DNA from: Enterococcus sp. BWB1-3
Lineage (GTDB): Bacteria; Bacillota; Bacilli; Lactobacillales; Enterococcaceae
DNA length: 54,003 bases
Direction: 5' to 3'
NCBI RefSeq assembly: GCF_016745275.1
Contig: NZ_JADOEP010000027.1
Location: 1 to 54,003, forward strand
Position numbers and translations under genes: made by a program
Notes under the pieces: generated by a model
Database searches by the model: none
What the model saw: only the letters and a program-made list of their open reading frames with translations
Told to the model about the DNA's origin: nothing
Shown: positions 6,455 to 16,806 of the stretch, one piece after another
How the letters are laid out: each line of letters begins with the position of its first letter
Position numbering within the stretch: the first letter of the stretch is position 1

Positions 6455-6484
6455 ATAGAAAGTAAGCATTTTGGAGGAATAATT

Positions 6485-7021
6485 TTGAAATCAAAAGAGA
6501 TGTTAAAGACTATATTATTTTTTGTCGGACTTGCATCCATTCTGTTTTTATTGAGACAGTTTGTATTCATGCCGGTAGTTGTAAAAGGTCATTCGATGGA
6601 TCCGACATTGGCAGACGGGGAACGGGTGATTGCATTAAAAAATACTGGAGTGGATCGATTTGATATCGTAACCTTCCCGGCTCCCGATGAAGAAAATAAA
6701 AATTACATTAAACGGGTGATTGGACTTCCCGGTGAAACAATTGAGTATAAAAACGATGTGTTGTATGTGGACGGTAAGGAAGTAGATGAACCGTATCTGG
6801 ATCAGTTTAAGAAAGACTTAACGGACGGCGGTCCTCTGACCTATGATTTTTCCCTGGAACAGCTGGACGCAGAGAAAGTACCGGAGGGTGAATATTTTGT
6901 GCTGGGTGATAACCGCAGAAATTCAAAAGATGGACGGATGATCGGCTTTGTAAGCGAAGAAAAGATTTCCGGAAATGTTAAATTCGTCCTATGGCCGTTC
7001 AGTCGATTTGGAACGATCTAG
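6485..7021 (+). CDS. Type I signal peptidase
   Basis: 178 residues, the usual length for a Gram-positive SipS/SipT-type enzyme. It cleaves signal peptides of exported proteins at the outer face of the membrane. One N-terminal anchor (residues about 8-24) is followed by GHSMDPTL with the nucleophile S37, then YIKRVIGLPGE with the general base K76, and GDNRRNSKDGR near residue 141. The start is TTG 6485 with GGAGG at 6473-6477. It stands alone between a candidate promoter and a terminator at 7118-7149. It could process lipid-free exported proteins; nothing in the context ties it to the type VII system. Confidence 0.93.
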   Translation: MKSKEMLKTILFFVGLASILFLLRQFVFMPVVVKGHSMDPTLADGERVIALKNTGVDRFDIVTFPAPDEENKNYIKRVIGLPGETIEYKNDVLYVDGKEVDEPYLDQFKKDLTDGGPLTYDFSLEQLDAEKVPEGEYFVLGDNRRNSKDGRMIGFVSEEKISGNVKFVLWPFSRFGTI

Positions 7022-7422
7022 AGCTGGAAAGAAGCGGCTCGTTTTCAGCAGATTGATATTTGTTAATAGGCGAAATAAATGAAGAACATTGATAGTTAAT
7101 CTATTTTTGACAATACTAAAACTGGGATCAGCAGTGTTCCCGGTTTTTTGTTTGGAGTAAAATGAAAAAATAAAGCTGATTGACTTGTATTCTGCGTATT
7201 TCATTTTAATCGGTCATTATTAATCAGAGTGGGATTGTATTAGGATGTGTCAGAAAACAATAAAGGAAGCTGGAGCGGCAATGCTTTAAAGTTCACTTAT
7301 TTCATTATTTCGAAACTAGTTGCTGCTAGAGTTTTCAGACTGGTCCTAGTCAGTATACTGAAATCAGTTGTATAATAAGAGAAGTGTAAAATGCTCAGAG
7401 GATGAATGAAAGGGTGTGTCAT
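7022..7422. other. Intergenic region between the signal peptidase gene and rexB
   Basis: It contains the terminator at 7118-7149 and, further on, a TATAAT hexamer at 7371-7376 that is a possible -10 element for rexB without a convincing -35. I see nothing else. Confidence 0.5.
7118..7149 (+). terminator. Intrinsic terminator after the signal peptidase gene
   Basis: AAAACTGGGA pairs with TCCCGGTTTT (one G-T pair) across a 10-nt loop, followed by a T-run. Confidence 0.85.
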
Positions 7423-10400
7423 ATGTCATTACAGTTTATTCGAGGAACGGGCGATAAAAATCTGGAATCAGTGATGGTTAGTCAGGCATTGGAGTGGCTG
7501 GCTGCAGATCAGAAAAATCAGGTTTTTTATCTGGTTCCCAACCATATAAAATTTGAAAAGGAAGTTCAGATTCTTAAGGAAATAAAAGAGCGGATAAATC
7601 CTGCCGTGAAAACAATGGCAGCCATGCGTCTGCAGGTTTTCAGTTTTCAGCGGCTGTCATGGTATTATCTGCAGCATACCCCATATTATCAGCAGGAAGT
7701 ACTTACTGATGTTGGTGCCGCAATGATTTTTCGAAAAATTCTATCCGAGCATGCAGAGGATTTAACGGTTTTTCGCGGGGAGATCAATAAATCTGGTTTT
7801 ATTCAGCAACTGTTTGCTCTTTATCAGGAAATGAAAGATGGAAATGTTGCATTGGAGGATCTGGCGCTCCTTCTTGATAAGGAACAGTTTTCTGAAGGGC
7901 TGGATACAGCACAGAAATTAAAGGATATTCGCTGGATCTTTACAGAGTTTGAACGTCAGTTGCAGCGGCATGGTATTAATGAAATTGAGTTGATCACAGC
8001 TCTTTGTGCCTATTTGGCATTTGAAGATTTGAGCAACGTTATGTTTGTTTTAAACGGATTTGATCATTTTACAGCAAAAGAACAGCAATTGCTGCAGACT
8101 CTCTTGAAGCAGGGGGCTGAAGTGAAAGTATCGTTGATTCTGGATCGTGCATACCCTGTTGAAAAACCGGCAGCTGTTGATTTGTTTTATGGAACAGGAA
8201 CAACTTATTTTCAGCTGTACCAGTTGGCTCGTCAGGTAAAAGTACCTGTACTGACTGACCATGCAGAAAATAACCTGTCGCAGATTCGCTCTGAGGGCAT
8301 CCGCCAGACAGCAGAATATTGGGTGCAGACGAGAAGAAGCCTGGATGACGGGAAAGCAGTTCCGAAAAATATTGAGAGTATCCAGCTTTGGTGCAGTGAA
8401 ACACCAAAGGAAGAGCTGAATGCTGCAGCAAAGGAAATTCGCAGATTGGTTTCGGAGGAAGGCTATCGCTATAAGGACATTCAGGTAGCTGTCAGAGAAT
8501 TTGATAAGTATCAGCCGTTGTTGAAACCAATCTTTCGGCTGCATGATATTCCAATATATATCGATCAGGATATGTCGATGGAGCAGCATCCTCTGGTGGA
8601 ATTTATTCAATCGCTGTTCGCCGTCAGCAACTATCATTTCCGTTACCGTGATGTTTTGAGATTTTTAAGGACAGAGCTTTTTTTTCCGGGCTCTGTGGTC
8701 AATGATGATTTCGATTGGGAAGTTCAACGAAATGAATGGCGCAGAAGAATTGATATCACTGAAAATATTGTTTTGGCTTATGGATATGAAGGGAATTCCT
8801 GGACACGGGAAACAGACTGGCAGTTTCTCCGCTATGATTTTGAAGAGGAGAAGCAGGATGATACTTCTGATCTGGAAGTCGAATCCAATAAAGTGAGACA
8901 GGCAGTTCGTCAAATCCTGCCGACATTTTTTAAAGCATTCAAGGAAGCTGAAACAGGCGAGGATGCGGCTGTTTTGTTCTATCGATTTTTACTGGACAGC
9001 GGGGTTCAGGAACAGATGCAGAGGTGGCGGAATCAGGCAATCGCTTCAGGTGAACTGGAAGAGGCACGGAATCATGAACAGACCTGGGATGCGTTGATGG
9101 CGCTGCTGGATGAATATGTGATGATTTACAAGGAGGAACCTTTTGATTTTGATGAGTTTCAGGAAATCTTTTCCAGCGGACTTGAGGGTCTGACCTACAG
9201 CAAGATCCCAACCTCTATTGATCAGGTGCAGATCCGTAATATTGATACGCTTCATCCGGGACAGGGGAAAGTGACCTTTGCAGTTGGTCTGACGGATCAG
9301 GTCTTTCCTAAAAAAATGGAAAACAAAACACTGCTTTCTGATGAAGAACGTGTTCGGATGAATGAGAGTTTGGATGACGGAAAATTTTTCATGCAGGACA
9401 CACGACAACGACTGGCTCGCGAGCCTTATGTTGCTTATATCATGCTGCTGTCGGCAACAGATAAGCTCTACTTGTCTTATCCAAGAATGACGGATACGTC
9501 CTCTGATGTCAAGCCGTCTTCCTATTTAACGATTTTGCAGAAAAATCTGCAGCTGCCGATGATGGAAAAGGCCAGCTTGTCAATCTCAGATGATGAGCAG
9601 ACCAGCTTGGCACACGTGGGGACTTATCGAACTTTAATCAGTGATTTGACTAATTTAAAACGTCAGAAAATAGAAACCAATCATGGCTTGTCCGGCTTCT
9701 GGCTGATGCTGGAACGAGCATTGGGGAATCAGCCGCTGGCACCACTGGCAACTCGGATTTTTGAAAGCCTGAATCATCAAAATATACCGGAATCAATCGG
9801 AGAAGAGCTGGCTGAAGAGCTGTATGGGAAGCATATTCATACCTCTGTTTCCAGAGTTGAAAGCTTCTATCGCTGTCAGTACCAGTATTTTTCCAGATAC
9901 GGACTGAGATTGAGGGAACGGGATGTATTTGGCTTGTCTTCTGCAGCAACTGGAGAATTTTTCCATGAAGCCCTTGATCAGTTATTTAAGGTTTTGATTA
10001 AAAATAATCTCAACCTTTCTGATTTGTCAGATGAAGAGCTGAATCATGTAACTGAAGAGGTCCTGCAGGTGACAATGGGCGATCAGCGATTTGATATACT
10101 GAATTCGTCTCATCGAATGAACTATATTCGCTATCAGCTCCATCAGACTATTAAGAAGGTAAGCTGGGCATTGAAAAAACAAAGTGAACGAAGCGGGCTT
10201 TCCACTGTACAGACAGAGGTGCTGTTTGGACAGCTTGCTGGAAAAACAGGGATTCGCGGCTTGGAGCTGCCGCTAAATAGAGACGGACAGATCAGCGTTC
10301 GCGGGAAAATCGACCGTGTGGATCAGCTGGAAATCGATGGAGAGACGTATCTCGGGATTATTGATTACAAATCCAGTCATCGGAAGTTTAATTTAACAGA

Positions 10401-10998
10401 GGCCTATTATGGTTTGGCAATGCAGATGCTGACGTATTTGGATGTGGCTCTGATGGATGCTGTGGATTTAGTGGGACAGCAGGCAAAAGCAGCAGGCTCA
10501 TTGTATCTTCATGTCCATAATCCAATGCTGAATTATGATGGAGAAGACAATCAGGAACGACAGCTGCTCAAAAAATTCCAGTTTGACGGTCTGTTGTTGA
10601 ATGATGCCAAGCTTCTGGAGTATTTGGATCGCTCACTGGAGCCAAAACAAAGCTCGCTGGTTTATCCGATTGAAGAATCTGCCAAAGAGCTGATCAAGCC
10701 GGGGCGAAGACAGGAAGATAAGTTCGTCACACTGGAAGAATTTGAGACACTTCGAGATCATAATCGAAATAAATATACAGAGGCGGGAAATAAAATCATC
10801 AGCGGTGAAGTAGATTTGGACCCAGCCTATCAGGGAAAAGAGCGGATTGCCTGCAAATTTTGTCCGTTTCGCAGTGTCTGTAATTTTGATGTGATGCTGA
10901 AAGAAAATAATTATCATCGAATGGAAACAATGAATAAGCAGGAGGTTCTGGATCGTATGAGACAGAAAGATGGAGAGGGGGGACAAAGCAATGAGTAG
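7423..10998 (+). CDS. rexB: ATP-dependent helicase/nuclease subunit B
   Basis: 1191 residues from ATG 7423, preferred over ATG 7402 because AAAGGGTG lies at a proper distance and MSLQFIRG is the typical RexB start. With RexA it forms the AddAB/RexAB complex that resects double-strand breaks and degrades linear DNA. The N-terminal region lacks a Walker A lysine, as is usual for RexB compared with AddB. The C-terminal RecB-type nuclease has GKIDRVDQL and IIDYKSS. Four cysteines for the 4Fe-4S staple are present: C818, then C1144-x2-C1147-x5-C1153. The last 8 bp overlap the start of rexA, so translation is coupled. Confidence 0.95.
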   Translation: MSLQFIRGTGDKNLESVMVSQALEWLAADQKNQVFYLVPNHIKFEKEVQILKEIKERINPAVKTMAAMRLQVFSFQRLSWYYLQHTPYYQQEVLTDVGAAMIFRKILSEHAEDLTVFRGEINKSGFIQQLFALYQEMKDGNVALEDLALLLDKEQFSEGLDTAQKLKDIRWIFTEFERQLQRHGINEIELITALCAYLAFEDLSNVMFVLNGFDHFTAKEQQLLQTLLKQGAEVKVSLILDRAYPVEKPAAVDLFYGTGTTYFQLYQLARQVKVPVLTDHAENNLSQIRSEGIRQTAEYWVQTRRSLDDGKAVPKNIESIQLWCSETPKEELNAAAKEIRRLVSEEGYRYKDIQVAVREFDKYQPLLKPIFRLHDIPIYIDQDMSMEQHPLVEFIQSLFAVSNYHFRYRDVLRFLRTELFFPGSVVNDDFDWEVQRNEWRRRIDITENIVLAYGYEGNSWTRETDWQFLRYDFEEEKQDDTSDLEVESNKVRQAVRQILPTFFKAFKEAETGEDAAVLFYRFLLDSGVQEQMQRWRNQAIASGELEEARNHEQTWDALMALLDEYVMIYKEEPFDFDEFQEIFSSGLEGLTYSKIPTSIDQVQIRNIDTLHPGQGKVTFAVGLTDQVFPKKMENKTLLSDEERVRMNESLDDGKFFMQDTRQRLAREPYVAYIMLLSATDKLYLSYPRMTDTSSDVKPSSYLTILQKNLQLPMMEKASLSISDDEQTSLAHVGTYRTLISDLTNLKRQKIETNHGLSGFWLMLERALGNQPLAPLATRIFESLNHQNIPESIGEELAEELYGKHIHTSVSRVESFYRCQYQYFSRYGLRLRERDVFGLSSAATGEFFHEALDQLFKVLIKNNLNLSDLSDEELNHVTEEVLQVTMGDQRFDILNSSHRMNYIRYQLHQTIKKVSWALKKQSERSGLSTVQTEVLFGQLAGKTGIRGLELPLNRDGQISVRGKIDRVDQLEIDGETYLGIIDYKSSHRKFNLTEAYYGLAMQMLTYLDVALMDAVDLVGQQAKAAGSLYLHVHNPMLNYDGEDNQERQLLKKFQFDGLLLNDAKLLEYLDRSLEPKQSSLVYPIEESAKELIKPGRRQEDKFVTLEEFETLRDHNRNKYTEAGNKIISGEVDLDPAYQGKERIACKFCPFRSVCNFDVMLKENNYHRMETMNKQEVLDRMRQKDGEGGQSNE

Positions 10999-13900
10999 AG
11001 AAATTCCATTACGCCCTGAAAATGAACTGTTTACAGATCATCAGTGGCAAGCCATTTTTGATGAAGGACAAAATATTTTGGTCTCTGCTTCGGCCGGATC
11101 TGGAAAAACAACGGTTCTGGTTCGGCGTGTGATCGAAAAAATCAAGAGCGGGACGGACATCGACCGTTTGCTGGTTGTGACCTATACAGAAGCTGCTGCC
11201 AGAGAGATGAAGGAACGGATTCAGGCAGAGCTTCAAAAAGCGCTGAATCAGGTTAGTGATCCAGCGCAGAAACAGCATTTTATCAGACAGCTTTCCCTGC
11301 TGCCGACTGCGAATATCAGCACACTTCATTCCTTTTGCTTATCTGTCATTCGCCGATTCTATTATCTGATCGACATGGACCCGGTGTTTCGCTTGTTAAC
11401 GGATGAAACGGAAATGCTGCTTCTTAAGGAAGATGTTTGGGATGACCTGAGAGAATCGTTGTATGAACAGGGAGAAGCAGCATTTTATCAGCTGACAGGC
11501 AACTTTTCCAATGACCGCTCAGATGACGGACTGACTCGACTTATTTTTTCTCTATATGAGTTTGCAAAAGCAAATCCTGATTCGGAAGAATGGCTGGCGA
11601 AGCTGCCTCAGACTTATCAAATTGAAGGAGACATAGGGGAATCCTCTTTATATCAGGAAACCTTGAAGCCTCAGATATTGGAAAGTCTGCAGCTGGTTAT
11701 TGAGCGCTGCAATCGTGCGCTGGACGTTTCAGCTGGTCAGGAGAAAATGGAGAAGATCGCTGCACTGATTGTCAAAGAAACAGAGTGGGCGCAGCAGTTT
11801 GCTAAGTATCTTGAAAACAATCAGCTTGAAGCTGCCTATCAGTGGAAGGAGCAGCTGGTGTTTGACCGTTTTCCTACGGTGCGGGTTGCTGAGCTGAAAG
11901 AAGATGTGGAACAGATTAAAGCGCTGAGAGATCAGAATAAGAAAGCAATCAATGATTTAACGGCTTCGCTGTTCACCTTATCCCCATCTAAAATGAAAGA
12001 AGTTATGAGTAAAGCGGCTGATCTGGTCAGCAAAATGGCCGAGGTTGGTGCTGCATTTATGAAGAAGTATGGCGAAGAGAAGCTTCGTAAAGGTCTGGTG
12101 GATTTTAACGATCTTGAACATTTTACGTTGAATATTCTGGCACAAAAAAATGAAGCAGGCTGGGAGGCAACAGAAGCTTCCAGCTATTATCGAAGCAAGT
12201 TTGATGAGGTGCTGGTGGACGAATATCAGGATATTAACCGGCTGCAGGAAAGTATTTTATATTGGCTGTATCGTTCAGAAGACCCTGAAGGAAATCTCTT
12301 TATGGTGGGGGATGTAAAGCAGTCCATTTATTCCTTTCGTCTGGCAGATCCAAGTTTGTTCATTGAAAAGTATAACCAGTATGGCCGTCAGGAAAATGGC
12401 AAACGTATTGTGCTGGCAGAGAATTTCAGATCACGCAGGAATGTACTGAATTTTACCAATCTGGTATTTGAACAGCTGATGGATGAACGTGTGGGTCAGA
12501 TAATCTATGATGAAGATGCACAGCTGGTAAACGGCTTTCAGCAGTTTTTGGAGGCAGAAAACTATGATACAGAACTGTTGATTTATGAGAAGAAAAAAAT
12601 AGTGGAAGACATGCCGCCTGTGGTGCTGTCAGAGGAGCTGCTGATTGAGGATAAAACGGAAGGCGAGCTGCATATGACTGCTCTGAAAATCCGTGAAATG
12701 ATTGATCAGGGCTTCCAAATCTATGATAAGAAGCTAAAGGCTAACCGTGCTGTCACTTATAAGGATATTGTATTGCTGACGCCAACGAAAAAGAACAACC
12801 TGACTATTTTGGAAATCTTTAAAGCCGTTGGTATTCCTCTGCAGGTGAATGATGCACAGAACTATTTTCAGGCAACGGAGATACGGACAATGATTTCTCT
12901 GCTTCAGATCATCGATAATCCTTATCAGGATATTCCGCTGGCTGCCGTTCTGCGGTCGCCGATTGTCGGTCTGAAGGAAACAGATCTGGTTCAAATACGT
13001 CTGACTCAGAAGGAAGGTCTGTACTACGAAGCGTTTCTTAAATTTAATGACAAAGCGGAAAAAACTGCAGAAGAAAAAGAGATTGCAGAGAAGACGTTTC
13101 GGTTTGCAGATAGTCTGGCACGGTGGCGGGAGATGGCACGCAGAGTTCATTTGTCTGAACTGATCTGGAAAATTTATGAAGAAACCGCCTATCTTGATTA
13201 TGTCGCCGGGATGCCTGCAGGCAGGCAGCGGCAGGCGAATCTGTATGCATTGATTGACCGGGCAGCGAATTATGAAAAGACGAGCTTCCGCGGACTGTTT
13301 CAATTTATCCGTTTTATCGAAAAAATGCAGGAAAAAGATAAGGATCTGGCAGAGCCGGTTATTTTAGAAGATGAAAATGCGGTTCGGGTAATGACGATTC
13401 ATGCCAGTAAAGGATTGGAATTTCCGGTTGTGTTTATTTTAGATATGACCAAGGAATTTAATCTTTCAGATTTGAAAGAACGGTATATTTTTGATGATCG
13501 GCTAGGTACGGGTATTCGGTATCTGGAAGAAGAAACCAGAATATTGTATGATACACTGCCGTTTCTGGCGTTGAAACAAATTAAGATGAATAAGCTGCTG
13601 TCTGAGGAAATGCGCAAGCTCTATGTGGCACTGACGAGAGCAGAACAGAAGCTGTTTCTTGTAGGCTCATACAATGATCAGGAAGCAGCCTGGAAAGAAT
13701 GGGGCAAAGCCAAAGAGATTTCAACCGTAGTTCTGCCTCAGGAAAATCGACTGCAAAGCAAAAGCAGCCTGATGAACTGGATTGGCATGACACTGATTCG
13801 GCATCCAGATGCGAGCAGTCTGCATTCCTTCTATGAAACCACAGCAGTTTCAAAAGTACAGGAACATCCGGGAAGATTTAGTGTGTCCTTTTTTGATGAT

Positions 13901-14830
13901 CAGCAAATTCAGCAGGCATTTGTTTCACTTCAGGCGGAACATACGGCTGAACCAGTTGAATCGTCCAGACAGGAAAGCCAGGTACTGCTGACTAGAGGCT
14001 TAAAAATTTTAAATTATCGTTATCCATTTGAAGTGGCAGCAAAAACTACAAATTACCAGTCTGTTTCGGAAATTAAACGGATATTTGAAGATCCGGATGA
14101 AAGAGCCATAAGTAAAATGGAAATTTCGGATTTAGCAGGTTCTTCAAAAGAACAACCTGTTTCAAAACCTTTGATTGGTCGGGTGAACCCTAACAGTCAG
14201 ATTGTTCATCGGATGACAACGCAGGAGTTTAGCAAACCGGCATTTTTAGAAGAGATTCAACAGCCCTCTGCTGCCGAGATTGGAACAGCGACACATTATC
14301 TTTTACAGCTTTTGGATTTAAATACATCACCTTCAATAGAAAGTTTGGAACAGCTGGTGAAGGAATTGACTGATCAGGGACTACTTACGGAGAATATAAG
14401 TAAAAAAATTGATTTAGCCAAGCTGCTGGACTTTTTTGACTCTGAACTCGGACAGTTAATGCTTGCAAATCCGGAAAAAGTAAAGCGGGAGCAGCCGTTC
14501 TCCATGCTGCTTGAAGCAGATCAGGTGATTAAGGATTATCCCGAACAAACTGGTGATGATTTGCTGATCCATGGGATTATCGACGGGTATGTGGAACTGG
14601 ACGAAGAATGCATTCTGTTTGACTATAAAACAGATTTCGTTAAGAATGTGTATGACCCCAAAGTACTGGATAAGATCATCAGTCGTTATCAAGGTCAGTT
14701 GAGGCTTTATCAACAGGCACTAAGCCTGTCTTCCGGGAAGGAAGTCAGTCATGTTTATATGGTTCTGTTAAACGCAGAAGTGATTGTGGATATGCTGGAT
14801 AGAAAAGTTATTGAAATAAGGAAAAATTAA
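10991..14830 (+). CDS. rexA: ATP-dependent helicase/nuclease subunit A
   Basis: 1279 residues from ATG 10991 with GAGGGGGG upstream; the longer frame from 10970 lacks a ribosome binding site. It is the UvrD/Rep-type helicase and second nuclease of the RexAB complex. Walker A is ASAGSGKTT with K39. Other helicase motifs seen are LVDEYQDIN, GDVKQSIYSFRLADP, MTIHASKGLEFPVVF and LYVALTRAEQKLFLVG. The C-terminal nuclease contains LLIHGIIDGYVELDEE and LFDYKTD. It overlaps rexB by 8 bp, and the pair forms a two-gene operon. Confidence 0.96.
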   Translation: MSREIPLRPENELFTDHQWQAIFDEGQNILVSASAGSGKTTVLVRRVIEKIKSGTDIDRLLVVTYTEAAAREMKERIQAELQKALNQVSDPAQKQHFIRQLSLLPTANISTLHSFCLSVIRRFYYLIDMDPVFRLLTDETEMLLLKEDVWDDLRESLYEQGEAAFYQLTGNFSNDRSDDGLTRLIFSLYEFAKANPDSEEWLAKLPQTYQIEGDIGESSLYQETLKPQILESLQLVIERCNRALDVSAGQEKMEKIAALIVKETEWAQQFAKYLENNQLEAAYQWKEQLVFDRFPTVRVAELKEDVEQIKALRDQNKKAINDLTASLFTLSPSKMKEVMSKAADLVSKMAEVGAAFMKKYGEEKLRKGLVDFNDLEHFTLNILAQKNEAGWEATEASSYYRSKFDEVLVDEYQDINRLQESILYWLYRSEDPEGNLFMVGDVKQSIYSFRLADPSLFIEKYNQYGRQENGKRIVLAENFRSRRNVLNFTNLVFEQLMDERVGQIIYDEDAQLVNGFQQFLEAENYDTELLIYEKKKIVEDMPPVVLSEELLIEDKTEGELHMTALKIREMIDQGFQIYDKKLKANRAVTYKDIVLLTPTKKNNLTILEIFKAVGIPLQVNDAQNYFQATEIRTMISLLQIIDNPYQDIPLAAVLRSPIVGLKETDLVQIRLTQKEGLYYEAFLKFNDKAEKTAEEKEIAEKTFRFADSLARWREMARRVHLSELIWKIYEETAYLDYVAGMPAGRQRQANLYALIDRAANYEKTSFRGLFQFIRFIEKMQEKDKDLAEPVILEDENAVRVMTIHASKGLEFPVVFILDMTKEFNLSDLKERYIFDDRLGTGIRYLEEETRILYDTLPFLALKQIKMNKLLSEEMRKLYVALTRAEQKLFLVGSYNDQEAAWKEWGKAKEISTVVLPQENRLQSKSSLMNWIGMTLIRHPDASSLHSFYETTAVSKVQEHPGRFSVSFFDDQQIQQAFVSLQAEHTAEPVESSRQESQVLLTRGLKILNYRYPFEVAAKTTNYQSVSEIKRIFEDPDERAISKMEISDLAGSSKEQPVSKPLIGRVNPNSQIVHRMTTQEFSKPAFLEEIQQPSAAEIGTATHYLLQLLDLNTSPSIESLEQLVKELTDQGLLTENISKKIDLAKLLDFFDSELGQLMLANPEKVKREQPFSMLLEADQVIKDYPEQTGDDLLIHGIIDGYVELDEECILFDYKTDFVKNVYDPKVLDKIISRYQGQLRLYQQALSLSSGKEVSHVYMVLLNAEVIVDMLDRKVIEIRKN

Positions 14831-14846
14831 GATGAAAAGCAGATTG

Positions 14847-14863
14847 ACTTACAAATAGTAAGT
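14847..14863. promoter_or_regulatory. Palindromic operator in the HxlR regulator promoter
   Basis: ACTTAC (14847-14852) and GTAAGT (14858-14863) form a perfect 6-6 palindrome with a 5-bp centre, overlapping the -35 hexamer TTACAA (14849-14854). The -10 TATACT is at 14871-14876, 16 bp on. Its position over the promoter suggests autorepression by the HxlR protein encoded just downstream. Confidence 0.6.
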
Positions 14864-14896
14864 TCTATGCTATACTCATTTTATGAGGTGAGGAAG

Positions 14897-15241
14897 ATGG
14901 AGCAAGTAAAGACAACGGATTTTTCCTTATGTCCCAAGTTTGAAAAAGCTTTCGGTATATTGGGAAAAAAATGGAATGGTTTGATTATTGATGTTTTGTT
15001 GGAAAATGGTCCTCAACGTTTTGGAGAACTTAAGAATAAGATTCCAATGCTTAGCGACCGTCTGCTTGTTGAACGGTTAAGAGAGCTTGAAAGGGAGCAG
15101 CTTGTTACTAAAGCAGCACGATGCGATGATTCTTCAAGGCTTGAGTATATGCTGACGGATAAAGGGCAGGCGTTGGAGCAGTCAATGAAGCAGCTGCAGG
15201 CTTGGGCAGAAGAGTGGGTCACTGAAGAAGAATGCAGTTGA
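14897..15241 (+). CDS. HxlR-family winged-helix transcriptional regulator
   Basis: 114 residues from ATG 14897, which follows AGGTGAGG. HxlR (DUF24) proteins are small dimeric winged-helix repressors, several of which sense electrophiles or oxidants through an N-terminal cysteine. The family signature CPKFEKAFGILGKKW is here with C12 as the candidate sensor residue. The helix-turn-helix lies in FGELKNKIPMLSDRLLVERL and the wing after it. It is monocistronic and lies between rexA and the pheS T-box, with no neighbouring oxidoreductase, so the target gene is probably elsewhere. A palindrome covers its own promoter. Confidence 0.88.
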   Translation: MEQVKTTDFSLCPKFEKAFGILGKKWNGLIIDVLLENGPQRFGELKNKIPMLSDRLLVERLRELEREQLVTKAARCDDSSRLEYMLTDKGQALEQSMKQLQAWAEEWVTEEECS

Positions 15242-15267
15242 CCAAACAGAAAAGTTCTTGTAAACTA

Positions 15268-15522
15268 AAGTCAATTGGATAATAAAGAAACGTTGATGGA
15301 AGCAAGTAGTTTGGCTGATTCGTATAAGGGAAGACCTGTCATGGACTGGAAGCAGGTCACGAAATCGAAAAATGAACATTTCACTTCCGGAGTTTGTTTA
15401 GTCTTGATTGACTTGACCGGCAAAAGCCGTTAAAAGATAGAGTGCATGACAGTTATTTGTCGTGAATGAGGATGGTACCACGAGAGCTCGTTCCTTTTAC
15501 AGGAACGAGCTCTTAGTTTTTT
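15268..15522 (+). promoter_or_regulatory. T-box leader controlling pheS-pheT (Phe specific)
   Basis: The conserved T-box AATGAGGATGGTACCACG is at 15465-15482. It is followed by a GC-rich terminator: GAGCTCGTTCCT (15484-15495) pairs with AGGAACGAGCTC (15501-15512), then a T-run. Upstream lies a stem I region. The bases GAACATTTCACTT near 15375 offer a UUC specifier codon, matching phenylalanine. Uncharged tRNA-Phe should stabilise the antiterminator and allow transcription of pheST. Confidence 0.92.
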
Positions 15523-15753
15523 CCTGGAAGAAGCGCAAGCCGTTGTTTTGTCTTCGTGCTGTCATTTTCCTGATAGGCTGCTATCTGTTGGGCTGCTGAG
15601 GTCAAGTGCAATCATAAAAATAATTGTTTATAACAGGAATGGATTGGGAAACCGCCCGCTGTCGATTGTTTCTGAACAGAGGCTCAGGAAGGAACGGAGC
15701 GGTCAGCAGTGTCAAGCCTGTAATAGGAATGCAAAGAAGAAAGGAAGAGAATT

Positions 15754-16800
15754 ATGTCACTACAGTCCCAATTGGAAGTGCTGAAAGATGAAACACTTAT
15801 AAAAATCAATCAAAGCAGTGATTTAAAAGTGTTGAACCAAATACGCGTAGAAACACTGGGAAAGAAAGGGCCGATCACAGAAGTACTTAGAGGGATGAAA
15901 GATCTCTCGCCTGAGGAACGTCCGGTTGTCGGCAGCTTTGCGAATGAAATCAGAGATTTGTTGAGTCAGGCCATCGAGGAACGAAAAGAAATATTGGAGC
16001 AGGAAGCAATGAATGCTTCTCTGGCTAAAGAAACGTTGGATGTAACGCTTCCCGGCAGACAAATGACAAGAGGAACCCGGCATATTCTATCTCAGGTAAT
16101 GGAAGAAATTGAAGATATTTTTGTTGGAATGGGCTATCAGGTGGTTGACGGGTATGAAGTGGAGTCTGACCATTATAACTTTGAACGGATGAATTTGCCA
16201 AAAGATCATCCTGCCAGAGATATGCAGGATACTTTCTACATTTCAGATGAGATATTGATTCGAACGCATACATCTCCGGTTCAGGCCCGAACAATGGAAA
16301 AACACGATTTTTCTAAAGGGGCGCTGCGTATGATTTCTCCGGGGAAAGTGTTCCGCAGAGATAATGATGATGCAACGCACAGCCACCAGTTTCATCAAAT
16401 TGAAGGGCTGGTCATTGACAAAAATATTACAATGGGCGACTTAAAAGGAACTCTGGAAGTTGTTATGCAGAAAATGTTCGGAGAGGATCGTAAAATTCGT
16501 CTTCGTCCAAGCTATTTTCCGTTTACTGAACCATCTGTTGAAGTTGATGTCAGCTGCTTCAAATGCGGCGGAGAAGGTTGTAATGTCTGCAAGCATACCG
16601 GCTGGATTGAAATTTTAGGTGCAGGAATGGTGCATCCGGATGTGTTGCAAATGTCAGGTATTGATCCGACAGAGTATACTGGATTCGCCTTTGGTTTAGG
16701 ACCTGATCGTGTAGCGATGCTTCGCTATGGCGTAAATGATATTCGCAGCTTCTATCAGAATGATCTGCGGTTCTTAAATCAATTCAAGGAAAGGAAGTAA
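15754..16800 (+). CDS. pheS: Phenylalanyl-tRNA synthetase alpha subunit
   Basis: 348 residues, normal length. With PheT it forms the alpha2-beta2 enzyme that charges tRNA-Phe. The N-terminal coiled coil spans about residues 1-85. The catalytic class II core has [11 protein letters not shown]-type motif 2 ([13 protein letters not shown]), [11 protein letters not shown], and motif 3 [18 protein letters not shown] four-cysteine cluster [16 protein letters not shown] lies before motif 3. The start is ATG 15754 with AAAGGAAGAG upstream. Transcription is controlled by the T-box leader, and pheT follows after 6 bp. Confidence 0.97.
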   Translation: MSLQSQLEVLKDETLIKINQSSDLKVLNQIRVETLGKKGPITEVLRGMKDLSPEERPVVGSFANEIRDLLSQAIEERKEILEQEAMNASLAKETLDVTLPGRQMTRGTRHILSQVMEEIEDIFVGMGYQVVDGYEVESDHYNFERMNLPKDHPARDMQDTFYISDEILIRTHTSPVQARTMEKHDFSKGALRMISPGKVFRRDNDDATHSHQFHQIEGLVIDKNITMGDLKGTLEVVMQKMFGEDRKIRLRPSYFPFTEPSVEVDVSCFKCGGEGCNVCKHTGWIEILGAGMVHPDVLQMSGIDPTEYTGFAFGLGPDRVAMLRYGVNDIRSFYQNDLRFLNQFKERK

Positions 16801-16806
16801 TGACCC

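Larger units (their letters stand above)
5793..6484. other. Long intergenic region upstream of the signal peptidase gene
   Basis: About 690 bp with no convincing long gene. It holds the divergent start regions, an isolated strong terminator at 6166-6196 with no plus-strand gene in front of it, and a 17-codon minus-strand reading frame that starts just beside that terminator. Confidence 0.6.

Noticed and set aside
15548-15784. Frame between the T-box terminator and pheS
   Set aside because: It overlaps the pheS start and has no coding character or ribosome binding site; it is leader RNA.
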